Shown one piece after another: positions 47,078-61,760 of a DNA stretch of 64,000 bases. The stretch is from the NCBI GenBank assembly GCA_015501595.1, contig JADNRX010000010.1, positions 248,001 to 312,000 on the forward strand, written 5' to 3'. Each line of letters starts with the position of its first letter. The stretch's first letter is position 1. The notes beneath the pieces were generated by a model. That model was not told the origin of the DNA, searched no databases, and saw nothing but the letters and a program-made list of their open reading frames with translations. The translations under genes and the position numbers were made by a program. This DNA comes from Hymenopellis radicata (Eukaryota; Basidiomycota; Agaricomycetes; Agaricales; Physalacriaceae).

Positions 47078-48888
47078 ATGAACCCACTATTTCTAGGGCT
47101 TGACTTGTCAACCCAACAACTCAAGGCCGTCCTTGTGCAGGAGGACTGCTCCATCGTTCACGAATCTGCAGTGCACTTTGACCGTGATCTTCCTCAGTAC
47201 GGAACGGTTAATGGCGCCATCAAAGGTCCTGACGGTGAGGTGACCTCTCCCGTCGCAATGTGGCTAGATGCGCTCGATCTTCTCATGAACCGGATGAAGC
47301 AAGCCGGCGTCGACTTTGCCTCCATTGCCGCCATCTCCGGTGCTGGCCAGGTGTGCCGATCTCTCTCTCTATGACTTGCTGTCGGAATCCCAGCTGACGC
47401 TCATATATAGCAACACGGTTCGGTCTACTGGTCGTACGGGGCGAAAGATGCCCTGGCCGCGCTTGACGCAACTAAACCATTGACACAACTATCTCCAAAG
47501 GCGTTTTCTCTCCCCAAAGCCCCGATCTGGCAAGATTCTTCTACGACGCGCGAGTGCCGCGAGCTTGAGGAGGCCGTCGGTGGCCCGCAAGCGCTCGCCG
47601 ACATCAGCGGCAGTCGCGCGTACGAGCGATTTACGGGTACCCAGATCAAGAGGGTGAGTGTATTGGCTTTCCCCAGACTTTCAACCGCTCACACTCTATA
47701 CTGTAGATCCGACGCATCAACAGGGCAGCGTACGACTCCACTGCTCGGGTCTCGCTTGTGTCCTCTTGGATCCCGTCCTTGTTTTTGGGGAAGATAGCGG
47801 CCATTGAAATTTCAGATGCGAGCGGGATGAACTTGATGGACGTCTTGACTTGTAAATGGGACGACCGACTCCTCGAGGCTTGCGGAGGCCCAGAGTTGCG
47901 CTCCAAGATTGGTCCTGAGCCAGTTCCGGGCGGTACGTCTCTTGGTACTGTATGTTCGTGGTGGGTCGAACGGTGGGGCTTTAGCCAAGGTGAGGAAAAT
48001 AGCATATATGCGGGATTCTTCTAACAATCTTTTCACAGAATGTATTGTTGCGCCTTTCACCGGCGATAACCCAGCCACCGTCGTAGCCTTGTCCTTCCCG
48101 GGTGACGCCCTCCTTTCTCTGGGCACATCTACCACATATCTTCTCTCAATTCCTCCTGCGTCCACTCCCCCCAAGCGATTCACAACTTCGCATCTGCTCT
48201 CTCACCCTACTACGGCGCCGGATGCTCAAATCGCCATGCTCTGTTACAAGAACGGAGCTCTAGCGCGAGAGCAGCTCCGTGACCGGTTTGCTGATTCTCA
48301 CTGGACCAAGTACAACCAACTTGTTGAGGGCACGTCTCCGGGAAGCGGAGGCTATATGGGTCTCTACTTCCCGCTTCCCGAGATCATCCCTCCCGGTGTG
48401 AAGGGCGAATTCCTCTACCGCACGCAGCCCGGCAAGGCTCCAGTCAAAGTAGGAGAGGACGAGGTCCCTGCTGGATTACACCCCCGCATGATTCTGGAAT
48501 CGCAGTTCCTCTCTATTCGCTCCAGAATTGCGGCGATTCTTCCTCCAAACTCTCCTCCTCTTCAACGCCTTGTCGTGACTGGCGGTCTTCAGCGAACCAG
48601 ACTATTCGCCAACTTGCTGCCGACTTGTTTGATATGAAGGTGTATGTTAGCGCGACCAAAGAGGCAGCTGGTATGGGAGGCGCGCTTCTCGCCCGTTTCA
48701 GTTGGTGGAGGGCCACGGAGGCGCCATGGGGCACCTTTGAAGAAATGTGTGCCGGACTGGGCAGTGAGGCACTCGGTATGAAGTGTGTCGCGGAACCAGA
48801 TCCCGCAAAGGCCTTGGAGTATGCAGGCCTCGTTGACGCCTACATCGCGTGCGAGGCGGCAGTCGTGAAGGAATGTGCAGCGCTGTGA
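47078..48888 (+). CDS. XKS1: Xylulokinase, with one apparent frameshift
   Basis: A FGGY-family kinase that phosphorylates D-xylulose, feeding the pentose phosphate pathway. It starts MNPLFLGLDLSTQQLKAVLV, the ATPase phosphate-1 loop. Blocks include ISGAGQQHGSVYWS, RAYERFTGTQIKRIRR, SDASGMNLMDV, NPATVVALSFPGDALLSLGTST, YKNGALAREQLRDRF, LRLVVTGG-type residues (here LQRLVVTGG) and KVYVSATKEAAGMGGALLA near the end. Introns are 47350-47410, 47654-47705 and about 47991-48038. At 48586 one base seems missing: VTGG is followed in frame by a premature stop after PTCLI, while the next frame gives SANQTIRQLAADLFD and the normal end at 48886-48888. Either a real single-base deletion or a sequence error explains this. 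Confidence 0.9.
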
Positions 48889-49407
48889 AAGTAAATTTTC
48901 TGTACTTGTAAGTAATACTGATGGGCTTTTGGGGTACATACATGGGACATATTCAGGGTTAATGAGAACAGTGGTCATCTTGGGAATATAGAACTGCCAT
49001 AGACATTTGGAATAGACTTACAGTTGTGGGTAGGTACGCCACAAAAGTGTCAGGTGATATGTCTTGGAAAGGGCCGGTCCGCCTAACCGGAAACAAGGTT
49101 CAGCGCGCGTCGCACATCATTTCGGACGAATCGTTCAAGTTTACCGTATAGCGACGTGCTCTTGCTCTCAAAAAAAGTATTATCTGACTGCTCGGGACAA
49201 AACAACAGCTCCTGCGGTTCTCCGTTGTTCCTTCTACAATTCAAGCTCTACTGCAAGCTCTCTCTCCCTGGCACTTCACAAGGCACGCAGCACCGTCAGA
49301 TGACAACGCTACTGGGGCCCCACGGGGCTGGAAAGCCAAATAGAAAGAGATTAAAAAGACGTTAAATAGCCAGGCGAGCCTCCGCGATAGCCAGTCTTCC
49401 TTTCCAT
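48889..49407. other. Intergenic gap, xylulokinase to sugar transporter
   Basis: About 520 bp with no gene. A run of A (49171-49176) and ttaaaaagacgttaaatag just before the ATG suggest the core promoter of the transporter. Confidence 0.5.
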
Positions 49408-51656
49408 ATGCGCGCCTACGTTGTTCTCACGGGCCTCTTCGCTGGGTTGGGTACGTGGCCGCTCTGTTGCTTTGACGTGCTGAATTGAGGTTTCGCGTTT
49501 AGGTTCTTTTCTATTTGGGTATGCACCAGTGGCATAACGAGGGCGTCTGACAGTAACTGACGGTTGTTAGTTATGACACGGGAATAATAACGACTAGCAT
49601 TGCTCATGAGAGTTTCAAGAAATGTATGTTCCCGGGTTCATACTTGTTATCGCGATTGAGCTTACTAGGTGTGTCCTTCACTCAGATATGGGTTATCCCA
49701 GTAATGCCGCTACGGGAGCCATCGTCGCTACATACATCGCTGGCGAAGCGGTGGGCGCGCTGATCCAGATGCTGATTGGAGACAAGCTCGGCCGAAAGCG
49801 CTTTATGCAACTGATGTGTATCGTGGTTCGGAATCGTTATTGGCTATTCCTTCCATCGGAGCTTGAGCATTCCTTCTTAGGTCACCGTCGGGACAGTCAT
49901 ACAGACGGCGGCGCAAAATTTTGGAATGTTCTTGACTGGCCGGATCATCACTGGGGTTGCAGTGTAAGCTTTGGGAATCCTGGCGATGAAACTACTACGG
50001 TCTCACATAACGGCATTGTTAGAGGAGCACTCGTCAGCACCGTTCCCATATACAATTCTGAAATTTCGTCAGTATCGTCGCGTTCGCTCTCCGTGCTTTC
50101 ATTGACCTTCTTTTCTAGGCCTCCGGAGATTCGTGGCGTCATTGGTGGATTCTCCGGCTGCATGATATCCTTGGGTACCGCCATAGGTAAGAGTCTGATT
50201 CCGTCGCTATTCCTTTTTGCTCAGTCCCGCCATCATGTTCAGCCAATTGGGTCGGGTATGCTTGCGGCTTCGCGTCGGAGACAACATCGTTTCAATGGCG
50301 CTTCCCGCTCTCCATGCAGATACCACCGGGTATCATACTCTTCATTGGTCTACAGTTCATTCTCCCCGACTCTCCTCGATGGCTCATCCGCCATGGTCGC
50401 GACGAAGATGCCAAAGCTGCCTTTTCTCAGATTCGAGGTGACCTGAGCGGAGCGGAGTTGCATAAAGAGTTCGACGACATGCGGGAGCAGATCTTGTACG
50501 AGAAAGTAATTCGGCAGAACTTTGCTGATTTTTCTGTGACTGAACGTCTCTTCTCAGTCGATAGAGCTGTCGAGCTTCAAGGAGGCTTGGGAAAAATACA
50601 GGAAGCGGATCATCATTGCCGTGATAGTGCAGACTGCCACTTCGTTATCTGGCGTTAATGTTATTGGTGAGTGGGCAGATTTTCAGTTGATACATGTCTT
50701 AACCTAGTTTACTCTAGGATATTATCAAACCACGCTGTACAAGCAACTTGGTATTCAAGGGCAAAACATTCTGCTCTTGGCTGGTGTGTACGGAACAGTA
50801 AGTGCGCTCGTCAATCTCGTCTCGGTAAGATGGCATGTCACGTCGATGACTGCTTTGGTTTCTAATGACGATGTTCAGCTCAAGCTCCTTGACTACATGG
50901 GTCGTTATCCTATGCTTCTGTATGGGTTCGGCGGTCTTTGCATCGACTTGATATATTCTGCTCTCAGTAAGCGACACGTATACACAATCACGAACAGTTC
51001 TCTCATGCACACCTATTCTACAGTGACGCACTTCTTCGGAGCGTCTGACAACAAAGTTGGCAAGGGATTCGCGATCCTTGGAATATATATGTACAACGCG
51101 ATCTACTGTTCGTCACTTCTCTGAGCTCTGGTTCAAAGTGTTACTGACTGTTTTCAGTCATGCTGCTCAACAGTACAACGTGGCTGTACGGCGTTGAGAT
51201 TCTACCCATTTACTTGCGAAGCACTGTGTAAGCTCACCAAAGTTCCTCCCAGCCATTTGTCAGTACTCACTTGGATCAGAACCGGCCTGGCCTCCATGTC
51301 ACATTTTATTTTCAACATTGGGGTAACGGAGGCGGGTCCGACAGCTTTCGCAAATATCGGCGCCAATTTTTACTGTAAGTCTGCGCAGCCGCTCTTCAGT
51401 CCGACTAGGCCAAAATCTCGAATAGACGTCTTTGTTGGCACGACGTTCTGTACAGCAGTATCGATCTTCTTCATGTTCCCTGAGTGAGTGCTGGTTTCTG
51501 TACGTACCAAAGAAACACAACTCACATACCGCCTATAGGACGAAGGGCAAGACTCTCGAAATGATCGCAGCTGAATTCGGAGATGAAGTTGTTATAACGG
51601 AGCTTTCCAAAGATGACAAAGGGTACGAGGAGAGGGTGGAGAATTCTGCAGCCTGA
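49408..51656 (+). CDS. MFS sugar transporter
   Basis: A 12-helix sugar porter (SP family) of the plasma membrane. It starts MRAYVVLTGLFAGLGSFLFGYDTG, the usual first helix with the GYDTG motif. Then come TYIAGEAVGAL and GDKLGRKRFM (the GRK motif of loop 2-3), TGRIITGVAVGALVSTVPIY, and PPEIRGVIGGFSGCMISLGT (the helix 5 region). Later are LPDSPRWLIRHGRDEDA (the PESPR-like motif), GVNVIGYYQTTLYKQLG (the helix 7 QQ/N region), YGVEILPIYLRSTV, and PETKGKTLEMIAAEFGD (the PETKG motif after helix 12). About eleven introns are used; all the ones I traced are GT-AG. The stop is at 51654-51656. Substrate is unknown; the setting beside xylulokinase and epimerase suggests a plant-cell-wall sugar. Confidence 0.9.
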
Positions 51657-51805
51657 ACCAAACTTCATCTCAATCATGGCATTGTATATCAGGACACTCT
51701 CATAGGAAATCAAGTCCACACTCTACATGTCAATCAAACTCGATGTGGGTATTCCGTTCGGTCTAAAGAGGTGGAAGGAGAGGAAGGGTATAATGGCTTC
51801 GGCGT

Positions 51806-53304
<1,499 letters not shown>

Positions 53305-53688
53305 TGTTGGCGGAGAATAACGAAAACGACTCTGTGGGCTTCAATTGAAAAGGGAGCGAGCGCTACCATTTCCACCAGCCCAATTATATATCATAGCGAT
53401 CGCTTACATAGGAGGCTTCTTCGCCGGTGCAATTTGGGTCCGTGAAAATTTCTTCACACATCTAGACTGATCTAGTTTTTATAACGAGGCGTCACTGTAT
53501 GTAGAAGACAGTTGCACCGTTGACGAAGAACAGTTCACTGGCCTCGAGCAATCGTGGTTCTGGAAAGGTGCAAGGCATCCCTGTTTTCCCTCTACGGTCT
53601 TGAGATGTTGATAATGCCTAGGCACTAGAAAGTGCTTAACATTCATGCACCTTATTGTATTTATACAGCAATGTTGATATTGAATAGT
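53305..53688. promoter_or_regulatory. Upstream region of GAL10 and 3' end of PIF1
   Basis: About 380 bp between the epimerase start and the PIF1 stop, both on the minus strand. It should contain the epimerase promoter. No distinct motif was found. Confidence 0.5.
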
Positions 53689-55987
53689 TTAATCCTCTGC
53701 ATCGACCTTTATGGTCTCGAGCGTCTTGCTCCACGCTACTACTTTAGGATGGGCCATGACCTAGAACAGTGATCTTAGAACCAGTATCGCAATCGTCGAA
53801 GAAGGAGCTGACTTTCGCTGGATTGAAGTGTAACACTTGCAAACCTTCTAAGGAGGTAGCACGAGAAAGAGCAACATATGCTTGGCCTATTGACGACCCT
53901 ATAAGACGTTGAACCCATATGAGGAATATGACGGCTTACCTTTCTCAAAAACCTTGCTCAGATCCACCTTTACCCGGTCTAGGGTTTGACCTTGAGATTT
54001 ATGTATGGACATCGCCCAGGCCAGTATGAGAGGCAGCTATGCCGGCTGAGATACAATTGTGACAGAGTCGAGATTGAGGGCATACCTGGGACCGACTGAC
54101 TTGAACTTCACCATTCGGCAGTTCAACCTTGGATAATTCGGGAATGACTATCATGCGACGACGCGAGCCATTGGGGAGCATAAACTCGACTTCGGGGTAC
54201 ATCTGAGGTGATGTTAACGTGGCGTTCTTCTTCCCTTTCGATGCGGGAGCACCGGACTTCTCATCGTCCTCGTCAGGCCTGTTAGGATCTACGAAGCGTA
54301 TAACGCGACCCATAGATCCGTTGACCAGAGTTTCGTCATGATTCTTGATTAGCATAACCTTTGAAGGAGCATCAGTAACCATGGAACAACATCCCTTTCG
54401 TTCTCACCTGAGCGTTCAGGCGTAAGACCAGCTTGTCGGGTGCCATAAAGTTCGCCAGTAACTTTTTACCAGCGTCGGTAGCGGCTAGTGGGCCTCCATC
54501 AACAGCTGGATACGTGCGCGATTCAGTATCCAAATGGTGCAGGCGACCTGAGTTGGATCTATCAACATCCTCGCGACGAGGGAATCTTGGGAAGTGTCTC
54601 AGCCGAGTCAGACTTTTTGAAAGGAGGAGACTAACAGCTCAGTAGGACCTAGTCCATCCTCATACTCGATAGATCTTGATAATGCTTTGAACTTGTCCAC
54701 TGAAGCTTGGGAAAGACAACCGAATCGCATTTCGTTCAACATGTTGACGAATTCTGAGAACGATCAGAATATGATATTGAACGAAATTGTGCAACCAACG
54801 TTGATCGTGCTGTCGGAAGACTTTGGTAAGATTGAACGTTCTTTTAACAGTCTGGCTCCAGAGTTTCGCTTCAAAGGCAAACTTGACATTGCCAGACTTG
54901 GTGACGGGAGGAAGTTGGAAAAAGTCGCCTGTTACGATGACCTGCCGCACAGTAAGCTTTTATTGCCGAGTTAGAAATGCTTGAACGCATACCTGTATAC
55001 CGCCGAAGGGTTCCGCTCGTTTTCTAATTTTGCTGCCCACCATAGACAGCTTGTCGAAGAAATCTCCGTCAACCATAGAGACTATGGCATTATGAGGCCC
55101 CAGAAATTACGGACTGCAGAAGACATACCTTCGTCGATGATTAAAACTTTTGTTCGTAACCATCGGCTCGCGGCCTTCCTATTCTTCTGTACCTTTCGGG
55201 CCAGCTCGTCAGCCTCTTCTATAGCGAGACCAACCCCAGCGAATGAGTGGATGGTGACACCTCCGATGTTACATGCAGCGATACCTGCCAACGAAATCAG
55301 ACAACGCGTTAGATAGTCGAAGGACTACACACCTGTGGAGGCGGTGATAGCGACAGCGTCGGTTGATTTAGCATGCTTCTTCTTCAACGTCTTGATAATC
55401 TCTCGTAACAACACAGACTTTCCGGTGCCTACATGGAGTCGTCAAAAGACGCGTATATGCGTAAAAAAACAAGACATACCAGCACTACCAGTATAAAACA
55501 CGCTTTGTCCATCTTGGACGAGTGAAAGTATCGCCTTTTGCTCCTGACTGAGGAAGACTTTGGCAACTTTCTGCGGACCGCTACTAGTGGTCGTCTTGAC
55601 ATGAACGTCTTTGGTTCTAGCTGTCCCGGCCGTCGATGATGAGCGCACAAATTGCGTGGGCTCTAGCTCTTTTGGCATTTCCGTTCGCGGTCGCTTCACA
55701 GGTCCTGAATCCGGCGTCGGGTCGCTGGGTCGCTTGTTGAAAGCTTTCGAGGCAACAAGAGGCTGAGCGACACCCTTCGTGGGCTGTGCTGGATTTGGAG
55801 CCATTCCTCTCAAAGCCTCCTCGATGTCCCTTAGGCGCTTCTGGGAGCCAGTGAGCGCCTTTGTTGGTTGGGGTGGCGGACTTGAGGGCCAATCAATGTC
55901 GAGTGGCTGCGACGACGACGACGACGCTGAAAAGTCACGTTTCAGCGTGCGCAGGCCAGACTGAGCTGTTTTCTGGTTTGACGACAT
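53689..55987 (-). CDS. PIF1: PIF1-family DNA helicase
   Basis: A 5'-to-3' DNA helicase of superfamily 1B, acting in nuclear and mitochondrial genome maintenance and on G-quadruplexes. The N-terminus ([15 protein letters not shown]) is disordered and basic. The helicase core starts [20 protein letters not shown] and the Walker A region GSAGTGKSVL. It continues with [40 protein letters not shown] (Walker B), [46 protein letters not shown] and [20 protein letters not shown]. The final motif is [20 protein letters not shown], and the end is [12 protein letters not shown] (53689-53691). Many short introns; all core motifs are present in order, so it looks intact. The reverse-strand ATG at 55987 is the first good start. 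Confidence 0.94.
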
Positions 55988-56154
55988 GGTGGTCGGGAAG
56001 CTTATCGTACCCAAACACAGACAAATCTTTAAACAACACGACGCGACCTAATAGTCGTCACGTGATATTCACGAGACCCGCGTCAAACAGGGAGACTCGA
56101 GATTCTCAGTGCTCACGACGTAGAAAGATTTTCAACAACCATTCGACTAGTCTC

Positions 56155-57908
56155 TCAAGCTATTTTTACAGTCTTCGCATACAACGACTCTACGACCTTT
56201 CCAACCTGTTCAAGCGTTTCGATAGCAGCGGTGTACGTGTTCTGAAGTATCCCTAAGTACTTTTCAATGATGGCGTTAAAGAAAGACTTACATCGGGTTT
56301 GGGCTCGTCGAATACAAGAAGACATCCGCGACCTTGGTCCAAGACGCCGTGGAAGACTTTGTCCAGGATCATCTGTGACAATCTAACGGCAAGTCAGAGA
56401 ATGAAAGAGATCTCCCTGTAGGAGACGTACTTCGCCTCAACAGCTTGCCGGCCCTGCCCAACACACTCGGCGACATACTCTAGCTCAATTACTGAATACG
56501 GTTCCACGATACGCAGCAGATTCTGCTCCAAAAGCGTGTCATAGAGAGCAGCAAGGTGGGACCTGATGGTGGGGTCGGAAGATAATTCTGAGGGAATGTC
56601 AGATCGGAGTACAAATCGATTACACACACAACTAACCGTCTTTGTAATCTCTCAAGGCTTTCTGGAAATCGGCAAGGTTTCGGTCTTGATGAGCACGCGC
56701 CACTGCACGAATACTCTCGACCTCCCTCAGTTGCGCATATTTGACGGCAAGCTTAATGGACAGCAATGATGTCACATCTTCGGGCTACATTCACAATGAG
56801 GCATGCTCTACGATTATAAATGGAGGACTGACCAGGTTGAGCATGACCTTGCATAATAGCATGTACTTGAGTGCGCCCAATGCCTTGCCATCATCTTCGC
56901 CTTGTGAAGACAGATTCTCAAATGCTTCAAAGAAATAGGAATAAGCGGTCGTGTAGTCCTTATCTTCCGCGTGTAGAATGCCTGGGGTGCAACGTTAGAA
57001 GTTGTACATGGGGCACGAGAGAGTAGACGTACCGGATTGCAAATCTAGCGAGGCTTGCAAGAACGGAGGGCAGTATATAGAATTGGCAGCAGTACGCGAA
57101 GAGGTCAAGGCTGCCTGCATCGAAGGATAAGCAAGAGGTTGCAAGTGTAAGTCTGAGCGCCACCTTGGCTTTGGGAAGGTTTCCGATTCCTCGATACACG
57201 CGACTTTCAAGCAAATGAACTTCGGTCAAGACCATCTTGTCATCGAGGCGCTTCAATTCTGTTAATAGCGAATCAATCATGACTAGAGCAGGCTTGAATT
57301 GTAGGGCTTCGAGTTGACTGCGAAGGAAGGTCAGGACAGGAAATATCTGAGAGCCAAATGGACATACAGCCCAACCAGTCTTGTCTCCAAGCTGTGCTTC
57401 AAAATATCCGTTTCTCCCGTTTCGCCCATTCTATATTATCGTTCAACACGGTCATTTGAATCTGCTGGCTGTTGGGAATGGTGTTGAAGTAATCCAAGAG
57501 AGTTCGAACTGCTACTAGTTAGAAGACCGGATTAATGGAAGAAAATGAAAGGTGCTCACTTAGCTTGGCAGTCTTCGCCTTTGCCGTTGATGACATGAAC
57601 GATCGCGATAAAGAAATGACCTCGGCGACACCTTGCGCATTCCTTCCAACGTTACACCATATAGCACCATGCAAGCATATTGATGGGACTCACTTCTGAT
57701 CCCGGTATAGCTGTCCAAGATTGACCAGTGCCGTCTCCTGGTCCCTCAAGGTCTGCGCCTTTTGTTGTTGTACATCTTCCAACGATGTGCTCGGTGTCGA
57801 CGTCGACGACGATAGGATCTGCTTATACAGAGCCTCGGCGCGTTTGGTATCTGTCTTGGAAGCAGAATCCGCCTCGGCCAGCAGCTGCGCGGTGGTTGGT
57901 GGAGACAT
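56155..57908 (-). CDS. RPN6: 26S proteasome lid subunit Rpn6 (PSMD11)
   Basis: Rpn6 clamps the proteasome lid to the core particle. It starts [23 protein letters not shown]-like helical repeats follow: [94 protein letters not shown] and [19 protein letters not shown]. The PCI domain comes last: [59 protein letters not shown] and [20 protein letters not shown]. It ends [13 protein letters not shown] at 56155-56157. Nine or so short introns. It lies 167 bp from the PIF1 start, on the same strand, and shares a divergent promoter with the UIM gene. Confidence 0.94.
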
Positions 57909-58601
57909 TTGGTGACGGAGTAGACGAAGAGCTGGACGCGCGTCGTGGGAGTTTCCGTTTTCGGGGATTTGCCGCCGGCACTTGACACTCACCTCCGAAT
58001 CGAGCTTCAACTTCACAGAACTTCACAGAGACCCCCTCAACCCATTCCCATCTCATAAATCTTTCACTATCATTGATAACTTCCCATGCACACCCGGCCC
58101 GGCCCCTCTCCTCTCTCGTCAAAACATCACGCACCCCAAGTCGATCCACGGCACCCTCCTGCCTCTCACGCTAACGGACATACAGTGTTAGCGTAGGACA
58201 CCCATAAGCTACAGCTCCATCTCTTCTGCTTTCTTGGTCAACAACATTCCACAGGGCACAACAATTAGCTCTAACAAAGCTCTAATATTAATTTCATCTT
58301 CTTCGTTTCCCATCAAACCTGACTTGATCATGCATCCTCTTTGTACGTTCACACCTGTTGCCACTCAAGATCAAGCTCCTACGGTGGGAACGCCTTCCCA
58401 CCATATGCCTTCTGCAGCTGCTAGCAGGACCTACACATCTTAACAGCTACCGCGAGTTCCCGTGATCGTGCCGTGATTCTTCTCATCTGATCCTCATCAC
58501 ATCTCTCGTTCCCTCCTCGTTGTCGGTTCCGAACGCTGTACACGTTGAACAGTTAGCAGGCACACTGATCCTCGACTTCTTCCACATTCTGTCCAGCTAC
58601 C
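57909..58601. promoter_or_regulatory. Divergent promoter, RPN6 / UIM protein
   Basis: About 690 bp between the two divergent starts. The forward half from about 58200 is T/C-rich, a common fungal leader composition. I did not find a convincing proteasome control element by eye. Confidence 0.5.
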
Positions 58602-61600
58602 ATGACTTCGGCGTATCCACGAGGAGGCTCGCCAGATGATCCAAATTATAGCGCCTATCTTCGGGGTGACTCGGATAACATGATGCTATCTCCCGCCGTC
58701 AGCTCTACGTCCACCTTAACAGTTGATGAAACTGAGAGCGTTCTCGCTGCGGAGGAAGAAGAAGACTTGCGGGCAGCCATCCAACAGTCTATAGAGCAAT
58801 ACCGGCTTGACGCCCTTGCACGTGCCCAGCGTCTCATTGACTCTGACAGCAAACAGAGAGAATCCACGAGCAGTCCTCGAATACCGGAGACGCGCACTGC
58901 GAGCGATTACGCTGATAGACATTACCCGGGAGCTTCTGCAAGGAACGTCGATGCTGTTGGACAGTCATTCTTTCCTTATACACCACCAGCGGCAAACCGC
59001 AGACCCGTCTACTCAAACTCTCGGAGGGCTAGCAATGCTGGAGTTGTCCCAGATCCTTCTGAGGCGGACACAGATTTTCCCTCTGTGACCACTCGTTCAA
59101 CCGTCTCTGCGCGCGATTTTGATAACGCAGAGGCGCAGGCAATTCTCCAATATTCGGGCTACAGACGAGGGCCTGGTTTGGATCGCCGTGTCGCATTTGA
59201 TATTCCATGGACCCCAGGGTCAACCTCGTCAGCAGCAGATGCGGGCTCTTTGAGTAGTAGGAGCGATCTAGGCAGCCCAGAATGGTCCTCTGCCGAAAGT
59301 AACTTCGCTGTTGTGAGTACTAATCTTCTTGTCTTGTCGGGCCACGCTCTAATTTCAGGCCCTGAAGGACGTCCGAACACCTATACAGCCCGGCTACATC
59401 TCTGCTCGAGAGGCAGCAGTTTCAACTTCCGCTAGCCCCCACGGACAATCTCCTCTCACTAATTCTCGAGGACAAAACATGGTTCAAGCACATAACCGAC
59501 CAACGGTTGATCCTACCATGAATAGGCAAAGGTCACAAACGACAATTCAAGAATCGCCGACACGCACCTTCTCACCCTTTCGGACCGCAACTCCGAATAG
59601 TCTCGGTCAACGCATACCATCCCGCCCAGTATTGAATGCTAATAGCGCCCTCTCCAACGTACGCTTTCTTTCCACTGAGGTTCCTACAGCCGTCTGACAT
59701 CAATAATAGACTCGGCCTACAAACAACGACCCGCAATTTCGAACTACAACGCCAACTATTCTTGGGTGTATGCCATCTAGGCCAACATTGAATCTAAGTA
59801 GCTCTCCGTCTAAAGTATGTTATCTTCAAACCCGTCGTCTAGCAGTATTTACCTCCAGCATAGACCAGGCCTATTGGGGATGGAACACCGTCAGCTTGGA
59901 GGGCCGCTGCACCCTCGTCTCCGCAACGATCCCAACCTTTGCCTGCGATATGGCACCCAGCACCTCGGACGGCCAATTCCAAACTGGCAGTTTCTTCTGG
60001 TGGTGCTCATAGTAGCGCGTCTACCCATGGCTCCGATAGCGATTCGGATTATTGGACCAGTATATCATCCGTTAGCACACCCAGTCCGCCATCGGACTGG
60101 GTTACTGTTACCCACTCATGGTCGTCTCCGGTTACCCGACAGGTATTCTTCAGCAGTTCTCAAACCCTTCAAATCTGACGTGTTTTGTAGACTCGCCAAC
60201 GTCGCCCTTCAAAAAGCACTCCTAGTCCGCCTTCTGGTTGGGTACCTATTGACCATCCATCAACTCCTATTCCGGCTCAGGTATTTCGTACAGTTCTGAT
60301 GCTTTTGTTTTCCTGATGCGTATCTCAGGCTGCCCCGGAGCCTGATTTGAGCATGTCGAAACCTCGACAACCCAAAATTACTTATGATGCGCCCGCTCTG
60401 TCTGCGCGCGTGTCAATTACAGAGAGCGACGTTGGATCTGACATTATGATCTTGAAGGAGAGCCCTCCAAGCACTCCTGGGCCCTCAGTCACATCGTCTC
60501 TACCGCCGTACTCGCTCTCGCCTGCAGGCTGGCAGCCTGCATCGACAGAAGCGGGCCCAAGTCGTATTTCGAATGTCAACATACAGGACACTACAAGTAA
60601 CGGGTATCCTGTGGACAAGAAGGACATAATATCCTTTCCCTTGCCAGAGCTCCCGGTCGGCGATTATCCCGCAGGGCAGGATACACCTGTCATGAACGCA
60701 CTTGCTGCAGAGCAGTTCAGAATGCACAATTCGACAGATATTTTTTCCGATGAGAAAATATGCCCATCGTGCACTGCTCCCTCGCCACTGATATACGGCG
60801 ATGATGGTAATGTGCGGCTATAATTCATTGCATTTGACTCATGGATTAACCTGCAATCTAGGGCGAAAACATCACCGTCAAGGATCTTTCAGAGGAGGGT
60901 CTGGAACAACTTCTAAAGATGAAGTGTACAAACTGCGCACGATCTTTCTGCCGTGGTTGCTCAAAAAGAACTGACACTGTCTGCCTGACAGCTGGAACGT
61001 GCGCCCAAAAATGCAGCTGTGCCGTCTTTGAAATATTGAGCGCATACGACCAGGATGTTCTGAAGCATCTCGGCAACTCTGCAAATTACGAAGCGTACCT
61101 GTCCAAATCCTGCGTTGTCTTCTGTGATACGCTCGCCGCCTTGATGCGCTACGTAGATCCGACGTTCACAAGCAAAAATTCCTCTCGCCCTAGAAGATCT
61201 GACGGGCGAGGACCAGCGCCAAATGTGGCCTACCTCATTCACTCTTCTTTATTGGCCAACTCCATACGACATCTTCTCAGTAAGAAGTCTTTCTCCGAAT
61301 GGATCTTGATTCGTTCCAACCTCAAAATGTATGGCCAACTGGTCAAATTCCTGACGGGGATGATCGGTGAGTGGGGCTACCCCGAGCTTGCTCTTCTTCG
61401 GGTATGCAGAATAAAGAAAAGCTGCGGGCTCAGGAAGTGGATACATCGGGATGGGGAGATAGAGTTTGGAGACCTCCAGGATCCCCTGGTCGATCTTCTG
61501 CAGCCTTTCGTTGACAAGAACGGACCTTTCATGTCGCAGGGGAGCAGATACTTGGGCCAGAATGGCATCCAATTGTGCGAGAGTCTTGCTAGGTTATCGG

Positions 61601-61632
61601 AGGCGGTTGTCAATTTGAAATCTGGCGGTTGA
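58602..61632 (+). CDS. UIM and cysteine-rich (IBR-like) protein, probable ubiquitin pathway
   Basis: A ubiquitin-interacting motif lies at residues 51-66 (EEEEDLRAAIQQSIEQ, with the key Ala and Ser). A long disordered region rich in Ser, Thr and Pro follows, spread over several exons. A zinc-binding region near the C-terminus carries ICPSCTAPSPL, MKCTNCARSFCRGCSKRTD and CLTAGTCAQKCSCAVFE. Its Cys pattern resembles the IBR domain of RBR-type ubiquitin ligases. The last part is helical (HSSLLANSIRHLLSKKS, WILIRSNLKMYGQLVKFLTG) and ends LSEAVVNLKSGG TGA. I recall fungal relatives with an added E2-like domain, which this one lacks, so it may be shortened. Introns lie near 59312-59358, 59658-59709, 59817-59865, 60142-60190, 60281-60329 and 60811-60861. 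Confidence 0.72.
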
Positions 61633-61760
61633 CTACATTCTCGTATAACAGACTATCTAAATTGAACCTACGTTATACTTAGCCGGTTATTTGGTTGTAC
61701 GTAGGAGTCACAATACTTATCTCAGGGTGGAAGATTCTTGTAGGATAAAGCAACAAGGTG

